Source: Endozoicomonas sp965261315
GTDB lineage: Bacteria > Pseudomonadota > Gammaproteobacteria > Pseudomonadales > Endozoicomonadaceae
Length of the DNA stretch: 64,000 bases
Assembly: GCA_965261315.1 (NCBI GenBank)
Contig: CBDHDM010000091.1
Span: forward strand, 85,619 to 149,618
Direction: 5' to 3'
Made by a program: the position numbers and the translations under genes. Numbering within the stretch: position 1 is the stretch's first letter; every line of letters starts with the position of its first letter. Shown in pieces: positions 51,813 through 60,821 of the stretch. Below the pieces are notes generated by a model. That model was not told the origin of the DNA. It saw only the letters and a list, made by a program, of their open reading frames with translations, and made no database searches.

Positions 51813-52574
51813 ATGACAGGGAACTGGCAGGTTATGGATTGCCATTTTGATATTATCCATTGGGATGCCTGCAGTGGTGGCATCCGAACGGTGAGTCAAT
51901 GGTTGGGCTCTGATAAAGGGCTGGAAGACCTGGTGCCGGATAAAGCATTCTCCGATTCACCGGAGTGTCTGTATCTTACTCCAAGGCAACGCAGACGACT
52001 GAGTGCCATCAGTAAACTGACTCTGGATGTTGCGATGGGGTGTATGGATGGACATCATCAGGTGCCCACCATTTTTGCTTCCAGATACGGTGAGGTGGGC
52101 CGGATGGCAGGTTTGCTGGAGAGTATCTGCTCTGGCGAAGAGGCTTCACCTACAGACTTCAGCCTCTCGGTGCACAACACGGCTTCCGGTTTGTTTTCCA
52201 TTCAAACAGGGAATCAGTGCCCTTCGACGGCAGTTTCTGCCGGGCATGATTCGCTGGCTGCAGGTTTGATTGAATCTCTGTCTCAGCTTGGGGCCGGAGT
52301 GCCACAGGTACTGCTGGTGGTGTTTGAAGATCGAATGCCTGCGGTTTATCAGTGCTTTGCTTCGAAGGATGAATACCCCATAGCGGCGGCCTTTCTGCTA
52401 AAGGCGGGTGGTCCTTACAGGCTGTCGGTTCGGGCTGAGCAGATCGTTGATGTTCCGCTTAATCCTCCACCTTCTACATTCAGTCAGCTGAGACAATGGA
52501 TTGGGGGAATGACAGGAAAGCGCACTACGGTCATCACCGGGGAAAGGATGTTGTGCAAAATCGAAGAGGTCTGA
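51813..52574 (+). CDS. apeC: Ketosynthase-like chain-length factor (ApeC type)
   Basis: A 253-residue protein equal to the N-terminal half of a ketosynthase. LTPRQRRRLSAISKLTLDVA (about 48-67) and FASRYGEVGRMAGLLESI are typical of beta-ketoacyl synthase N-terminal proteins found in aryl polyene clusters. At the position of the nucleophile the sequence is TAVSAGHDSLAAGL, with Ser and no active Cys, as in chain-length factors. ApeC is known to pair with the ketosynthase ApeO, which here is at the far end of the cluster (63827). Its 3' end overlaps the next gene by 22 bp. Confidence 0.78.
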   Translation: MTGNWQVMDCHFDIIHWDACSGGIRTVSQWLGSDKGLEDLVPDKAFSDSPECLYLTPRQRRRLSAISKLTLDVAMGCMDGHHQVPTIFASRYGEVGRMAGLLESICSGEEASPTDFSLSVHNTASGLFSIQTGNQCPSTAVSAGHDSLAAGLIESLSQLGAGVPQVLLVVFEDRMPAVYQCFASKDEYPIAAAFLLKAGGPYRLSVRAEQIVDVPLNPPPSTFSQLRQWIGGMTGKRTTVITGERMLCKIEEV

Positions 52575-53350
52575 GCTGCCGGTTAAAAACGTTTCTTTCT
52601 CTCAACCTGAGGCGGATCGGTACCGGGTTCAGTTTTCTGGTTTTTGGGCTGGGGGCCTTGGACCTGGCATTTGTTGTTTTGCCGATCATTGTCATCAGTA
52701 CTTCCGATGCTGAAGTGAGGCGAGTCAGGATTCAGAAGGCCATCAGCTTGAATTTTCGCCTCTTTCTTATGTTGATTCAGCGTCTGGGGCTGATGACGCT
52801 GAAAGTTGACGGCATTGAACGTTTACGGGAAGACCGGGGCGTACTGGTGATCGCCAACCACCCGACGCTGATTGATGTTGTCGTATTGATGGCCTTTCTG
52901 CCAGAGGTGGATTGTGTGGTGAAAGAAGGGCTTAAACAAAACCCTTTTTTGCACAGAATTGTAAAAATGGCGGGTTATATCATCAACTCCGACCCCCGAA
53001 GTCTGATAGCTGACTGTCAGGACCGCCTTGAACAGGGGCGTAACCTGATCATTTTTCCGGAGGGTACTCGTACCCTCCCCGGTAGCAAACCCCGTTTTCA
53101 GCGAGGGGTTGCGCGAGTCGCTATTCAGTCAGAGTGTCCGATTCGACCCGTCTATCTGGATTGTTCCCCGGGAACTCTGGCCAAAGGGCAGCGTTGGTAT
53201 GATATTCCGGAGCGTCCCTTTGTTTTCAAGGTGCGAGTGGGAGAGTTGATAGAGACTGCTTCCTGGCAGGATCGCCCGCTGATTGCCGGCGTGGGTAGCC
53301 GCAAACTGACACAGTATTTAGAGCAACATTATTCTCAGGCTGCAGCCTGA
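52553..53350 (+). CDS. apeD: 1-acyl-glycerol-3-phosphate-type acyltransferase (ApeD type)
   Basis: A 265-residue membrane-associated acyltransferase. The start GTG 52553 is preceded by AAGGA four bases upstream; an ATG at 52496 would overlap the previous gene by 79 bp and lacks such a site. One hydrophobic helix (about 28-50) is followed by the acyltransferase motif NHPTLID (His103, Asp108), then FPEGTRT (about 168-174) and CPIRPVYLDC. It would transfer the finished polyene, or a fatty acid, to a lipid carrier. Confidence 0.82.
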   Translation: MQNRRGLSCRLKTFLSLNLRRIGTGFSFLVFGLGALDLAFVVLPIIVISTSDAEVRRVRIQKAISLNFRLFLMLIQRLGLMTLKVDGIERLREDRGVLVIANHPTLIDVVVLMAFLPEVDCVVKEGLKQNPFLHRIVKMAGYIINSDPRSLIADCQDRLEQGRNLIIFPEGTRTLPGSKPRFQRGVARVAIQSECPIRPVYLDCSPGTLAKGQRWYDIPERPFVFKVRVGELIETASWQDRPLIAGVGSRKLTQYLEQHYSQAAA

Positions 53351-53371
53351 CAGTTTAAGTGAAAGCATTAA

Positions 53372-53650
53372 ATGAAAATCATGGGAGAAAACGTGGAAGC
53401 ACTGAAACAGGAGTTGAAAGAACTCATTATTACCTCACTGGATCTTGAGGATGTGACGGTCGCAGATATTGTTGATGATGAACCGCTGTTCGTTGATGGA
53501 CTGGGTCTTGATTCCATTGATGCCCTGGAGCTTGGGGTCACGATCAAGCGGAAGTATCAGATCAAACTGGATGCCAACTCTGCGGATAACAAAAAGCATT
53601 TTGCTTCTATCAATAGTCTGGCTGCCTTTATTCAGACTGAAAGAGTCTGA
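53372..53650 (+). CDS. apeE: Acyl carrier protein 1 of the aryl polyene cluster
   Basis: A 92-residue acidic protein. The 4'-phosphopantetheine attachment site is GLGLDSIDALEL (Ser48), followed by LGVTIKRKYQIKL. It carries intermediates as thioesters during chain assembly. It is followed closely by a second carrier protein, as in characterised ape clusters. An in-frame ATG nine bases later is an alternative start. Confidence 0.85.
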   Translation: MKIMGENVEALKQELKELIITSLDLEDVTVADIVDDEPLFVDGLGLDSIDALELGVTIKRKYQIKLDANSADNKKHFASINSLAAFIQTERV

Positions 53651-53752
53651 TTAAGTAGTTACTCATCAGTGGCATCACTGAATAGAAGCAGGGGGACAGG
53701 GCTTACACAGGTCTCTGGAATCCCTGGAAATATGGAATGTGTTGGACGCCCC

Positions 53753-54019
53753 ATGAATAAAGAAGACATTCTTTCTGCACTAAAAGAGATACTGGCAGAA
53801 AATTTTGAAATTGAGCCTGCAGCCGTGACGCTGGACGCACACCTTTACGAAGACCTTGATCTGGATAGTATTGATGCTGTTGACCTGGTGGTCGCCCTGC
53901 AGCAGCTGACCGGAAAGAAAATCAAGCCTGAAGAGTTCAAGGCGGTACGCACGGTTGCTGATGTGGTCTCGGCGACAGAGAGTCTTCTGGCCGAAGAGAG
54001 CCTGTTAAGCGAAGGATGA
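53753..54019 (+). CDS. apeF: Acyl carrier protein 2 of the aryl polyene cluster
   Basis: An 88-residue carrier protein from ATG 53753 (a start at 53732 would add seven residues). The pantetheine site is DLDLDSIDAVDLVVAL (Ser39). TGKKIKPEEFKAVRTVADVV is a family-specific tail. It ends 4 bp inside the next gene. The two tandem carrier proteins likely serve initiation and elongation. Confidence 0.86.
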   Translation: MNKEDILSALKEILAENFEIEPAAVTLDAHLYEDLDLDSIDAVDLVVALQQLTGKKIKPEEFKAVRTVADVVSATESLLAEESLLSEG

Positions 54020-54606
54020 TGAAGAGAGTACTCCAGTCTGTCGTCGGCCTGACCCTGGTAATATACCCTTTTATTATTTACCTGGGACTGGAAGCATTGC
54101 CGGTAAAAGCCATTGCACTGTTTATGATGGCGATGTTTGTGTTGCGACTACTGGTAACGAGGGGAGGTGAGGCTGGTTTTTACCAGCGCAAGGTGCTCCG
54201 TCGTATGATCATTCCGGGGGCGCTGTGTGGTCTTGGTCTGTCGCTCTTCTCCCTGATAATGAATTCCGATCAGGCATTGCTTTTCTATCCGGTGTTCATC
54301 AGTGCTACCGGGCTGTTGGTGTTTGGCTGGAGCCTTTATCGTCCACCCAGCATGATTGAGTGCTTTGCCCGCATGCTGGATCGGAACTTTCCTGGTGAGA
54401 AGCCAGATGAAGCGATCGCGTATACACGTGCAGTTACGGGTATCTGGTGTGTTTTTTTCGTGGTTAATGGTGCCGTCGCATTGTGGACGGCCATAAACTC
54501 TGACAGGGCCTTCTGGGTATTCTATAACGGATTTCTGTCTTACGTTTTGATGGGTACCTTGCTGGGTGGGGAATGGTTATATCGTAAATGGGTACTCAAG
54601 GTCTGA
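54016..54606 (+). CDS. apeG: COG4648-type membrane protein of the aryl polyene cluster (ApeG type)
   Basis: A 196-residue inner-membrane protein with about five helices. It opens VVGLTLVIYPFIIYLGLEALP and contains SATGLLVFGWSLYRPPSMIECFARM (read in parts, about 95-120) and TRAVTGIWCVFFVVNGAVALW, all in line with the COG4648 proteins found in ape clusters. No enzymatic motif is recognised; a role in membrane complex assembly is possible. It overlaps the preceding ORF by 4 bp. Confidence 0.78.
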   Translation: MMKRVLQSVVGLTLVIYPFIIYLGLEALPVKAIALFMMAMFVLRLLVTRGGEAGFYQRKVLRRMIIPGALCGLGLSLFSLIMNSDQALLFYPVFISATGLLVFGWSLYRPPSMIECFARMLDRNFPGEKPDEAIAYTRAVTGIWCVFFVVNGAVALWTAINSDRAFWVFYNGFLSYVLMGTLLGGEWLYRKWVLKV

Positions 54607-54620
54607 TACTGGATATTGTT

Positions 54621-56054
54621 ATGAAAGGTGTGTTGTCCGTTGGCCAATGGCTGCATCAGGAAAAAACGGGCGGTGAAGCCGTTCTGCTGGAAGAGCAGGG
54701 CGTTTGTCATCGCAGGGGATTCCTGATGGAGGTTGCCGGGTTGACTGAACAGTTGCGTTCCCGGCCTGAGCAGTGCTGGGTGCTGGTTTGTCATGACACC
54801 GGACTGTTTATTCGAAGCCTGCTGGCAATGATCCTTTCAGGTAAAACGATTTACCTCCCGGCCAATAGTCAGCCAGGGACGTTGCATGAGCTCCAGTCAA
54901 TAACGGATGCTCTGCTGACTGATCAGATCGTAGAAAATTTTGATGGTATTCAGGTCTCGGTGGACAGGGATTATTTCGCCCGGATTGCCTCAGATATTGA
55001 ACTGGATTCCAGTGCGGTTGAGCAGGCGTCGTTGATCTTTTATACCTCCGGGTCCAGTGGACAGCCCAAGCCTGTGATCAAGCCGATTGATCAGCTTGAA
55101 AAAGAGATTCATGCACTGGAAACCCTGTGGGGGCCAGCACTGAAAGAGGCGGTTGTGTTGTCCTGTGTTTCCCATCAGCACATTTATGGTGTTCTCTTCC
55201 GGGTGCTCTGGCCATTGCTCAGTGGCCGATTGATTGACACCACCCGTTATGAATACCCGGAACAGCTGATTGCCCAAATCCATGGTCATAAAGCGGTGGC
55301 AGTGATTGCCTCTCCCGCACAGCTGGATCGTTTACCCACCGACCTGGACTGGGTGTCGGTTCAGGGTTCAGTCGTAATGGTCTTCTCCTCAGGGGCCCCG
55401 TTATCCGCTTCCGGTGCCGGGGTTGCTGCCCAGTGTTTTGGGCACTTGCCTTTTGAAGTACTGGGCAGTACCGAGACCGGTGGGGTGGCCTGGCGTCAGC
55501 AGTCAGCAGTATTTGATCCCCTGGCAGGATCAGGCTGGCACCCGCTTCCGGGTGTTCAGGTAGTCATTGAAGATGAGTTATTGAAAGTTTTCTCTCCCTG
55601 GCTGGATAGCCCTGAACAGGGCTATCTCATGGCAGACCAAGCCAGTCTGGTTGACGACGGGTTTCTGTTGCAGGGACGTGCGGATCGCATCGCCAAAATT
55701 GAGGGGAAGCGGGTATCTCTGTCGGAAATGGAGAGACGACTTTGTTGCTGTAACCTGGTGTCAGAGGCCTGGTCAGTTGAGCTGGCAGGGCAAAGAAAGC
55801 AGATTGGCATGGCGGTTGTGTTATCAGATCACGGGCGGCTTCTGTTGCGTGATCGTGGACGTTTATTGGTTTCCAGAACGTTAAGGCAGGAACTTTCTGA
55901 CTTTTTTGAGGCGGTTACTTTGCCCAGAAAGTGGCGTTTTCTCGATTTGATGCCAGTGAATCAACAGGGTAAACGGGTCAGTAGCGAGCTGGTTCAGCTG
56001 TTTGCAATGGATGTCGCAATGGATAGGGCAACAGATGAGGCAATCCATGAGTGA
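54621..56054 (+). CDS. apeH: AMP-dependent aryl-activating ligase (ApeH type)
   Basis: A 477-residue adenylate-forming enzyme from ATG 54621; an in-frame ATG at 54588 lies inside the previous gene and has no ribosome-binding site. The P-loop is LIFYTSGSSGQPKP (about 143-156). VLGSTETGGVAWRQ is the A5 motif. GRADRIAKIEGKRVSLSEMERRL (read in parts, about 345-367) is the hinge region. It would activate the aryl starter acid (4-hydroxybenzoate or a coumarate-like acid) and load it on a carrier protein. The 5' end overlaps apeG only if the earlier start is used. Confidence 0.84.
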   Translation: MKGVLSVGQWLHQEKTGGEAVLLEEQGVCHRRGFLMEVAGLTEQLRSRPEQCWVLVCHDTGLFIRSLLAMILSGKTIYLPANSQPGTLHELQSITDALLTDQIVENFDGIQVSVDRDYFARIASDIELDSSAVEQASLIFYTSGSSGQPKPVIKPIDQLEKEIHALETLWGPALKEAVVLSCVSHQHIYGVLFRVLWPLLSGRLIDTTRYEYPEQLIAQIHGHKAVAVIASPAQLDRLPTDLDWVSVQGSVVMVFSSGAPLSASGAGVAAQCFGHLPFEVLGSTETGGVAWRQQSAVFDPLAGSGWHPLPGVQVVIEDELLKVFSPWLDSPEQGYLMADQASLVDDGFLLQGRADRIAKIEGKRVSLSEMERRLCCCNLVSEAWSVELAGQRKQIGMAVVLSDHGRLLLRDRGRLLVSRTLRQELSDFFEAVTLPRKWRFLDLMPVNQQGKRVSSELVQLFAMDVAMDRATDEAIHE

Positions 56055-56418
56055 GATGCTGGTTGAACCATTGGTAGAGAAGGTAGAACAATCAGGTCAG
56101 CTGGTTCGGTTGGCGCTGTATATTCCCGAGGAACTGTCGTATTTTCGCGGGCATTTTCCAGGACATCCTGTGTTACCCGGTGTGGTTCAAACCCACTGGG
56201 CTATTGGTTATGGCGCTCAGTACCTTGGGCTGCCACAGCGTATAAAAAGGCTGGAAGTGATCAAGTTTCAGAACCTTATCCAGCCGGAAACCAGGCTGAC
56301 TCTGAAATTGGAGTTAAACGACAAAGGTAAGTTGGTTTTTTGTTATTACCAGCAGGGTTATGACCAGCAGGGACGGGTGATGTCTTCTGGCAGAATTGTT
56401 TATCCGGAGGGGACATGA
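56047..56418 (+). CDS. apeI: Hotdog-fold 3-hydroxyacyl dehydratase (ApeI type)
   Basis: A 123-residue protein from ATG 56047, which overlaps the ligase stop and has GAGG seven bases upstream. The motif YFRGHFPGHPVLPGVVQTHW (about 34-53) is the FabZ/FabA-type active-site loop with its His. QYLGLPQRIKRLEVIKFQNLI follows. In Xenorhabdus, ApeI acts with a second dehydratase (ApeP), which is not yet reached within the window. It catalyses water loss to form the conjugated double bonds. Confidence 0.82.
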   Translation: MSEMLVEPLVEKVEQSGQLVRLALYIPEELSYFRGHFPGHPVLPGVVQTHWAIGYGAQYLGLPQRIKRLEVIKFQNLIQPETRLTLKLELNDKGKLVFCYYQQGYDQQGRVMSSGRIVYPEGT

Positions 56419-58121
56419 CATTCAGACCCTGTGCCGTGATACCGGTCTATAACCATCATAAAGAGCTACCTGCCGTGCTCGCCTCTCTTCATAAGCACGA
56501 TCTTCCCTGCATTGTAGTGGACGATGGCAGTTGCGAGGAAACCCGGCAGGCTCTGGTTGAACTGACGCACAGCAGTGAACATGTCAGTCTGTTCCGGTTG
56601 AGCTGGAACCAGGGAAAAGGGTCGGCGGTGATGGAAGGGATCATGCGCGCCAGGGAGGCCGGGTTCAGTCACGCAGTCCAGGTGGATGGTGATGGTCAGC
56701 ATGACTGTGGTGCGTTACCAGCGCTCTTACGGGAAGCAGAGCGTTTTCCAGAAGCGCTGATCTCAGGCGCACCGGTGTATGATGAAAGCATTCCCAAATC
56801 CCGGCTCTATGGTCGGAAAATTACCCGCTTCTGGGTATGGATAGAAACGCTCTCATCGCAGATTCAGGATGCCATGATCGGTTTCCGTGTTTATCCTCTG
56901 GACGCTAGTTGCGCCCTGATCGCTCAGAAAGACCTTTCCCGGCGTATGGATTTCGATATTGACATCATTGTTCGCCTTTACTGGTCGGGATTAACGGTGC
57001 GATCGGTGCCTGTCCGTATTGTTTACCCGGAAAATGGTGTTTCACATTTTGATACCCTGCGGGATAACATCCGCATCAGTCTGCTCCACAATCGATTATT
57101 TTTCGGCATGTTGAAGCGTTTGCCTACTCTTGTACGACAAAAGATTCGACAAAAGCGCCACCGAAACCGGCAGAATAAAAAACACTGGTCAGATATTCAG
57201 GAAAGAGGAGCTGAAGCGGGTATACGGTTTCTACTGGCCACTTATCGAGTACTTGGGCATAAGGCGTTTTCTTTATTGCTGCTGCCGGTAATGACCTACT
57301 TTTTTATCACCGGCAGGCAGGCTAGAAAGGCATCCCTGGCATATCTGCAGAAGGTTTATCAGGTAGCGCCTGAGTGTTTGCCTTCCAGGCCGGGGTACGG
57401 CTTGTCTTTTCGTCACTTTCTCTCTTTTGGTCACACGCTGGCCGATCGGTTTGCCGCCTGGTGTGGCGACATCACGCTGGATGACCTGGACATTACTGGA
57501 GTGACTACTTTTAGAGAAAAAACAGCGTCTGGCCGGGGTGCTGTTCTACTGGTTTCTCACCTGGGGAATATTGAGCTGTGCAGGGCATTGGTCAGGATAA
57601 AAACGGATGGCAGACCGTTAACCGTCAATGTTCTGGTGCATACCCGGCATGCGCCTGCATTTAACAGGATACTGAAAGAGATGAACCCTGACGCGGGCAT
57701 TAACCTTGTGCAGGTCAGTGATATTGGCCCCGACACGTCGATCATACTCAGCGAGATGATCGAACGGGGTGAAATGGTGGCCATTGCCGCTGACCGTATG
57801 CCAGCGGGGGATACCAGCAGTGGTATTGAAGCGGATTTTATGGGGCAGTCAGCCTGCTTTCCATCAGGGCCATTTATTCTCGCCTCTGTCCTGCGTGCCC
57901 CGATATTTACCCTGTTCTGTACCCGGCAGGAAACGGGACGTTTTCTGCTGGATATAGAGCTTTTTGCCGATTCACTGAGCCTGCCCCGACAGAAAAGACA
58001 CGCTTGCCTGGAAGCAGCGATCACCCGATATTCTCGACGTCTGCAGGCCGCCTGTCAGCAATCCCCCCTTGAGTGGTTTAATTATTTTGATTTCTGGCAT
58101 CAGACCGGAGTGAGTGAATGA
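56415..58121 (+). CDS. apeJ: Fusion of family 2 glycosyltransferase and LpxL-like acyltransferase (ApeJ type)
   Basis: A 568-residue two-domain protein. Residues about 1-235 are a GT-A glycosyltransferase: VIPVYNHHKELPAVL, IVVDDGS, HAVQVDGDGQHD (Asp-x-Asp motif). Residues about 255-560 are a membrane-associated acyltransferase of the LpxL class with LLVSHLGNIELCRAL (catalytic His) and AIAADRMPAGDTSSGIEADF. It is proposed to build the lipid or sugar anchor of the polyene. It overlaps the dehydratase gene by 4 bp and the ammonia-lyase gene by 4 bp. Confidence 0.83.
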   Translation: MTFRPCAVIPVYNHHKELPAVLASLHKHDLPCIVVDDGSCEETRQALVELTHSSEHVSLFRLSWNQGKGSAVMEGIMRAREAGFSHAVQVDGDGQHDCGALPALLREAERFPEALISGAPVYDESIPKSRLYGRKITRFWVWIETLSSQIQDAMIGFRVYPLDASCALIAQKDLSRRMDFDIDIIVRLYWSGLTVRSVPVRIVYPENGVSHFDTLRDNIRISLLHNRLFFGMLKRLPTLVRQKIRQKRHRNRQNKKHWSDIQERGAEAGIRFLLATYRVLGHKAFSLLLLPVMTYFFITGRQARKASLAYLQKVYQVAPECLPSRPGYGLSFRHFLSFGHTLADRFAAWCGDITLDDLDITGVTTFREKTASGRGAVLLVSHLGNIELCRALVRIKTDGRPLTVNVLVHTRHAPAFNRILKEMNPDAGINLVQVSDIGPDTSIILSEMIERGEMVAIAADRMPAGDTSSGIEADFMGQSACFPSGPFILASVLRAPIFTLFCTRQETGRFLLDIELFADSLSLPRQKRHACLEAAITRYSRRLQAACQQSPLEWFNYFDFWHQTGVSE

Positions 58122-59734
58122 CGTGTTGTGAAGACGCTGTGGCGGAAAGTGCTGTGGCTAAAGAAAACGGATATAAAAATACCAGGGACGTTATGTTGGA
58201 AGAAACACCGGTGGTCTTTGGTCAGGGCCGGTTGACAATAGAAGATATTAACGACATTGCTACGGGTAAGCGCTTTTCAATACTGAGTGATGACCCTGGG
58301 TTTCGGGAAAAAATTCATAAGGGAACCGCATTCCTTGATCGTCTGCTGGCCGAAGAAGGGGTTATTTACGGGGTGACTACGGGGTATGGTGATTCCTGTA
58401 CCCGAGGGGTTCCCCTGTCACTGGTCAATGAATTACCGCTGCACCTGACCCGCTTTCACGGCTGCGGGCTGGGGCGTCATCTCAGTGAATCCCAGGCAAG
58501 GGCGGTAATGGCTACTCGCTTAACTTCGTTGACTCAAGGCTTTTCCGGTGTCAGTGAGGGATTACTGGAGCGGATGATGCAATTACTGGCTCTGGATATC
58601 CTGCCGGTGATCCCTGAAGAAGGCTCTGTTGGCGCCAGTGGCGACCTGACACCATTGTCTTATATTGGTGCCATGCTGGTGGGCGAACGAGAGATCTACT
58701 ACCGGGGCGAGAAAAAAGCAACGAGTGACGTTTATAACACGCTGGGTATTAAACCTTTTTCCCTCAGACCCAAAGAGGGGCTGGCGCTGATGAATGGTAC
58801 CGCAGTCATGACCGCTCTGGCCTGTGAGGCGTTTGGACGGGCTGAGTACCTGGCCCGGCTCTGTGCCCGGATTACCTCGCTGGTGACGTTGGCACTGAAA
58901 GGTAATGCCAACCACTTTGATGAAAAGCTGTTTGCTGTTAAACCTCATCCGGGGCAGATCGAGATCGCCAGCATGATCCGTCAGGATCTGGAACAGAAAG
59001 AGTCACCCCGTAATTCCAGCCGCTTGCAGGATCGATACTCCATACGTTGTGCGCCGCATATCATTGGTGTTTTGCAGGACAGCCTGCCCTGGATGCGCGG
59101 GTTTATTGAGAATGAACTCAACAGCGCCAATGACAACCCCATCATTGATGGTGAAGGCGAGCATGTGCTTCATGGTGGTCACTTCTACGGTGGCCATATT
59201 GGCTTTGCCATGGACGGTATGAAAAATGCCGTCGCGAATCTGGCTGATCTGATGGATCGGCAGATGGCTCAGTTGATGGACACCAAGTTCAATAATGGTC
59301 TTCCTCCGAACCTGTCCGGCTCAACGGGCGAGCGGGCAGCGATCAATCATGGTTTTAAGGCGGTGCAGATTGGCATATCCGCATGGACAGCAGAAGCCCT
59401 GAAACAGACCATGCCTGCCAGCGTCTTTTCCCGTTCTACCGAATGCCACAACCAGGACAAAGTCAGTATGGGCACCATTTCTGCCCGGGACTGCCTACGT
59501 GTACTGGAACTGACAGAGCAAGTGGCTGCAGCCTCCCTGCTGGCCGTCCATCAGGCACTTGAGTTGCGACTGCGCTCCGGGGATATTGACGTCTATTCGC
59601 TCAATGCCAGCCTGGCCAGCCAGCATGACCAGATCATGTCTGAGTTTCAGTTTGTTGATGAAGACCGTCCGCTGGAGGCTGATCTTCGTCGGCATATTGA
59701 ACAGATCCGGAAACAACACTGGTCTTTGTATTGA
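58118..59734 (+). CDS. MIO-type aromatic amino acid ammonia-lyase
   Basis: A 538-residue enzyme of the HAL/TAL/PAL family. The MIO cofactor is made from ASG at residues 173-175 (GSVGASGDLTPLSYIG). The catalytic Tyr is in VIYGVTTGYG (Tyr84 region). Other blocks: NELNSANDNPI, HGGHFYGGHIGFAMD and SRSTECHNQDKVSMG. The selectivity pair reads Phe113-His114 (LTRFHGCGLG), unlike the Ser-His of HutH or the His-Leu of plant-type TAL. In this cluster it likely makes an aryl acid such as coumarate from tyrosine as starter. Histidine catabolism is unlikely, as no hut genes are near. Confidence 0.85.
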   Translation: MTCCEDAVAESAVAKENGYKNTRDVMLEETPVVFGQGRLTIEDINDIATGKRFSILSDDPGFREKIHKGTAFLDRLLAEEGVIYGVTTGYGDSCTRGVPLSLVNELPLHLTRFHGCGLGRHLSESQARAVMATRLTSLTQGFSGVSEGLLERMMQLLALDILPVIPEEGSVGASGDLTPLSYIGAMLVGEREIYYRGEKKATSDVYNTLGIKPFSLRPKEGLALMNGTAVMTALACEAFGRAEYLARLCARITSLVTLALKGNANHFDEKLFAVKPHPGQIEIASMIRQDLEQKESPRNSSRLQDRYSIRCAPHIIGVLQDSLPWMRGFIENELNSANDNPIIDGEGEHVLHGGHFYGGHIGFAMDGMKNAVANLADLMDRQMAQLMDTKFNNGLPPNLSGSTGERAAINHGFKAVQIGISAWTAEALKQTMPASVFSRSTECHNQDKVSMGTISARDCLRVLELTEQVAAASLLAVHQALELRLRSGDIDVYSLNASLASQHDQIMSEFQFVDEDRPLEADLRRHIEQIRKQHWSLY

Positions 59735-59778
59735 TCCATCGTTGGGTTTCCTTAAGGGACTGGCTGCAGGAGAGTTGA

Positions 59779-60195
59779 ATGAACGACAACGTGTCAGAAT
59801 CGGTGGTTATTCGGGTACCTTTTCATGATGTGGATATGATGGCGGTGGCCTGGCATGGCCACTATCTGAAATATTTCGAAGTAGCTCGCTGTGCACTGCT
59901 GGATCGTATTGCCTACAACTATATGGAAATGAAGGATTCCGGCTATGCCTGGCCAGTGGTTGACCTGAGGGTGAAGTATGTTCGTCCTGCCCGCTTTGGT
60001 CAGGATATTCGCGTGACGGCCACGGTTCTGGAATATGAAAACCGGCTGGTGCTGGAGTACCGGATTGAGGATGTGAAGACCGGGGAAAAACTGACCCGGG
60101 GCAAAACCACTCAAGTGGCTGTCGCTATTGATAGTGGTGAAATGCAGTTGGTTTCTCCACCGGTGTTGTGGGAAAAACTGGGAATTGCAGCATGA
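59779..60195 (+). CDS. apeK: YbgC-like acyl thioesterase (ApeK type)
   Basis: A 138-residue hotdog protein. FHDVDMMAVAWHGHYLKYFEVAR (read in parts, about 12-34) includes the catalytic Asp (DVDMM) typical of 4-hydroxybenzoyl-CoA thioesterases. DLRVKYVRPARFGQDI and TRGKTTQVAVAI follow. It would release or edit acyl thioesters of the pathway. GGAGAG precedes the ATG. The stop overlaps the start of the next gene. Confidence 0.82.
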   Translation: MNDNVSESVVIRVPFHDVDMMAVAWHGHYLKYFEVARCALLDRIAYNYMEMKDSGYAWPVVDLRVKYVRPARFGQDIRVTATVLEYENRLVLEYRIEDVKTGEKLTRGKTTQVAVAIDSGEMQLVSPPVLWEKLGIAA

Positions 60196-60821
60196 GGCCA
60201 ATGATCCGATTCATTCTGGCTCTGGTATGGATCATCAGCCCGATAGCCAGTGCTGGTAATGGTCAAGTTTCACCCAACAGTCCATTGCAGGATATCCTGG
60301 CATCATTCAGTGAGATGCAGGTCATCTCCGGTGAATTTGAACAGCAGAAAACCATTCCCATACTGTCCCGACCATTTGTGTCCAGTGGCCGGTTTCTGTC
60401 GGTAAAGCAACAGGGCCTTATCTGGGAGACCCAGCAGCCAGCATCTTCAACACTGATAATGACGGAAGGTCGAATGGTGCAGGAGGTTGCCGGGCGAAGC
60501 AGTGAGTACCCGGCGACCGGCACGGCTTATGACGGTCTTGCTTTATTGTTACCCGCAGTGCTGGATGGTGATGAAGCGCTTCTGAAATCGTATTTTACCG
60601 TTGATGCCCGTCAGATGAATAACGGTTGGGAACTTCAGTTAACACCGCTCAGTGAAAAGCTTTCCGGGGTTATCACCGCGGTTATTATCCAGGGGCAGGC
60701 AGGGAGCATTGATGGTGTTCAGCTGTCCGGAGCCGGTGGCGACAAGACTCGCATTATGTTTCGCAGTATCAATATGAGCAGAGAGGCTCCGGATGCGGTT
60801 GATCTTGAGCGCTTTGAATAG
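60192..60821 (+). CDS. apeL: LolA-like periplasmic lipid/lipoprotein carrier (ApeL type)
   Basis: A 209-residue protein with a signal peptide (FILALVWIISPIASA). The start ATG 60192 overlaps the thioesterase stop and has GGGA nine bases upstream. The body fits the LolA fold: ILASFSEMQVISGEFEQQKTIPILSRPF (read in parts, about 36-62), FVSSGRFL, then GLIWETQQP. It would ferry the polyene lipid across the periplasm. Overlaps the exporter gene by 29 bp. Confidence 0.82.
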   Translation: MRPMIRFILALVWIISPIASAGNGQVSPNSPLQDILASFSEMQVISGEFEQQKTIPILSRPFVSSGRFLSVKQQGLIWETQQPASSTLIMTEGRMVQEVAGRSSEYPATGTAYDGLALLLPAVLDGDEALLKSYFTVDARQMNNGWELQLTPLSEKLSGVITAVIIQGQAGSIDGVQLSGAGGDKTRIMFRSINMSREAPDAVDLERFE

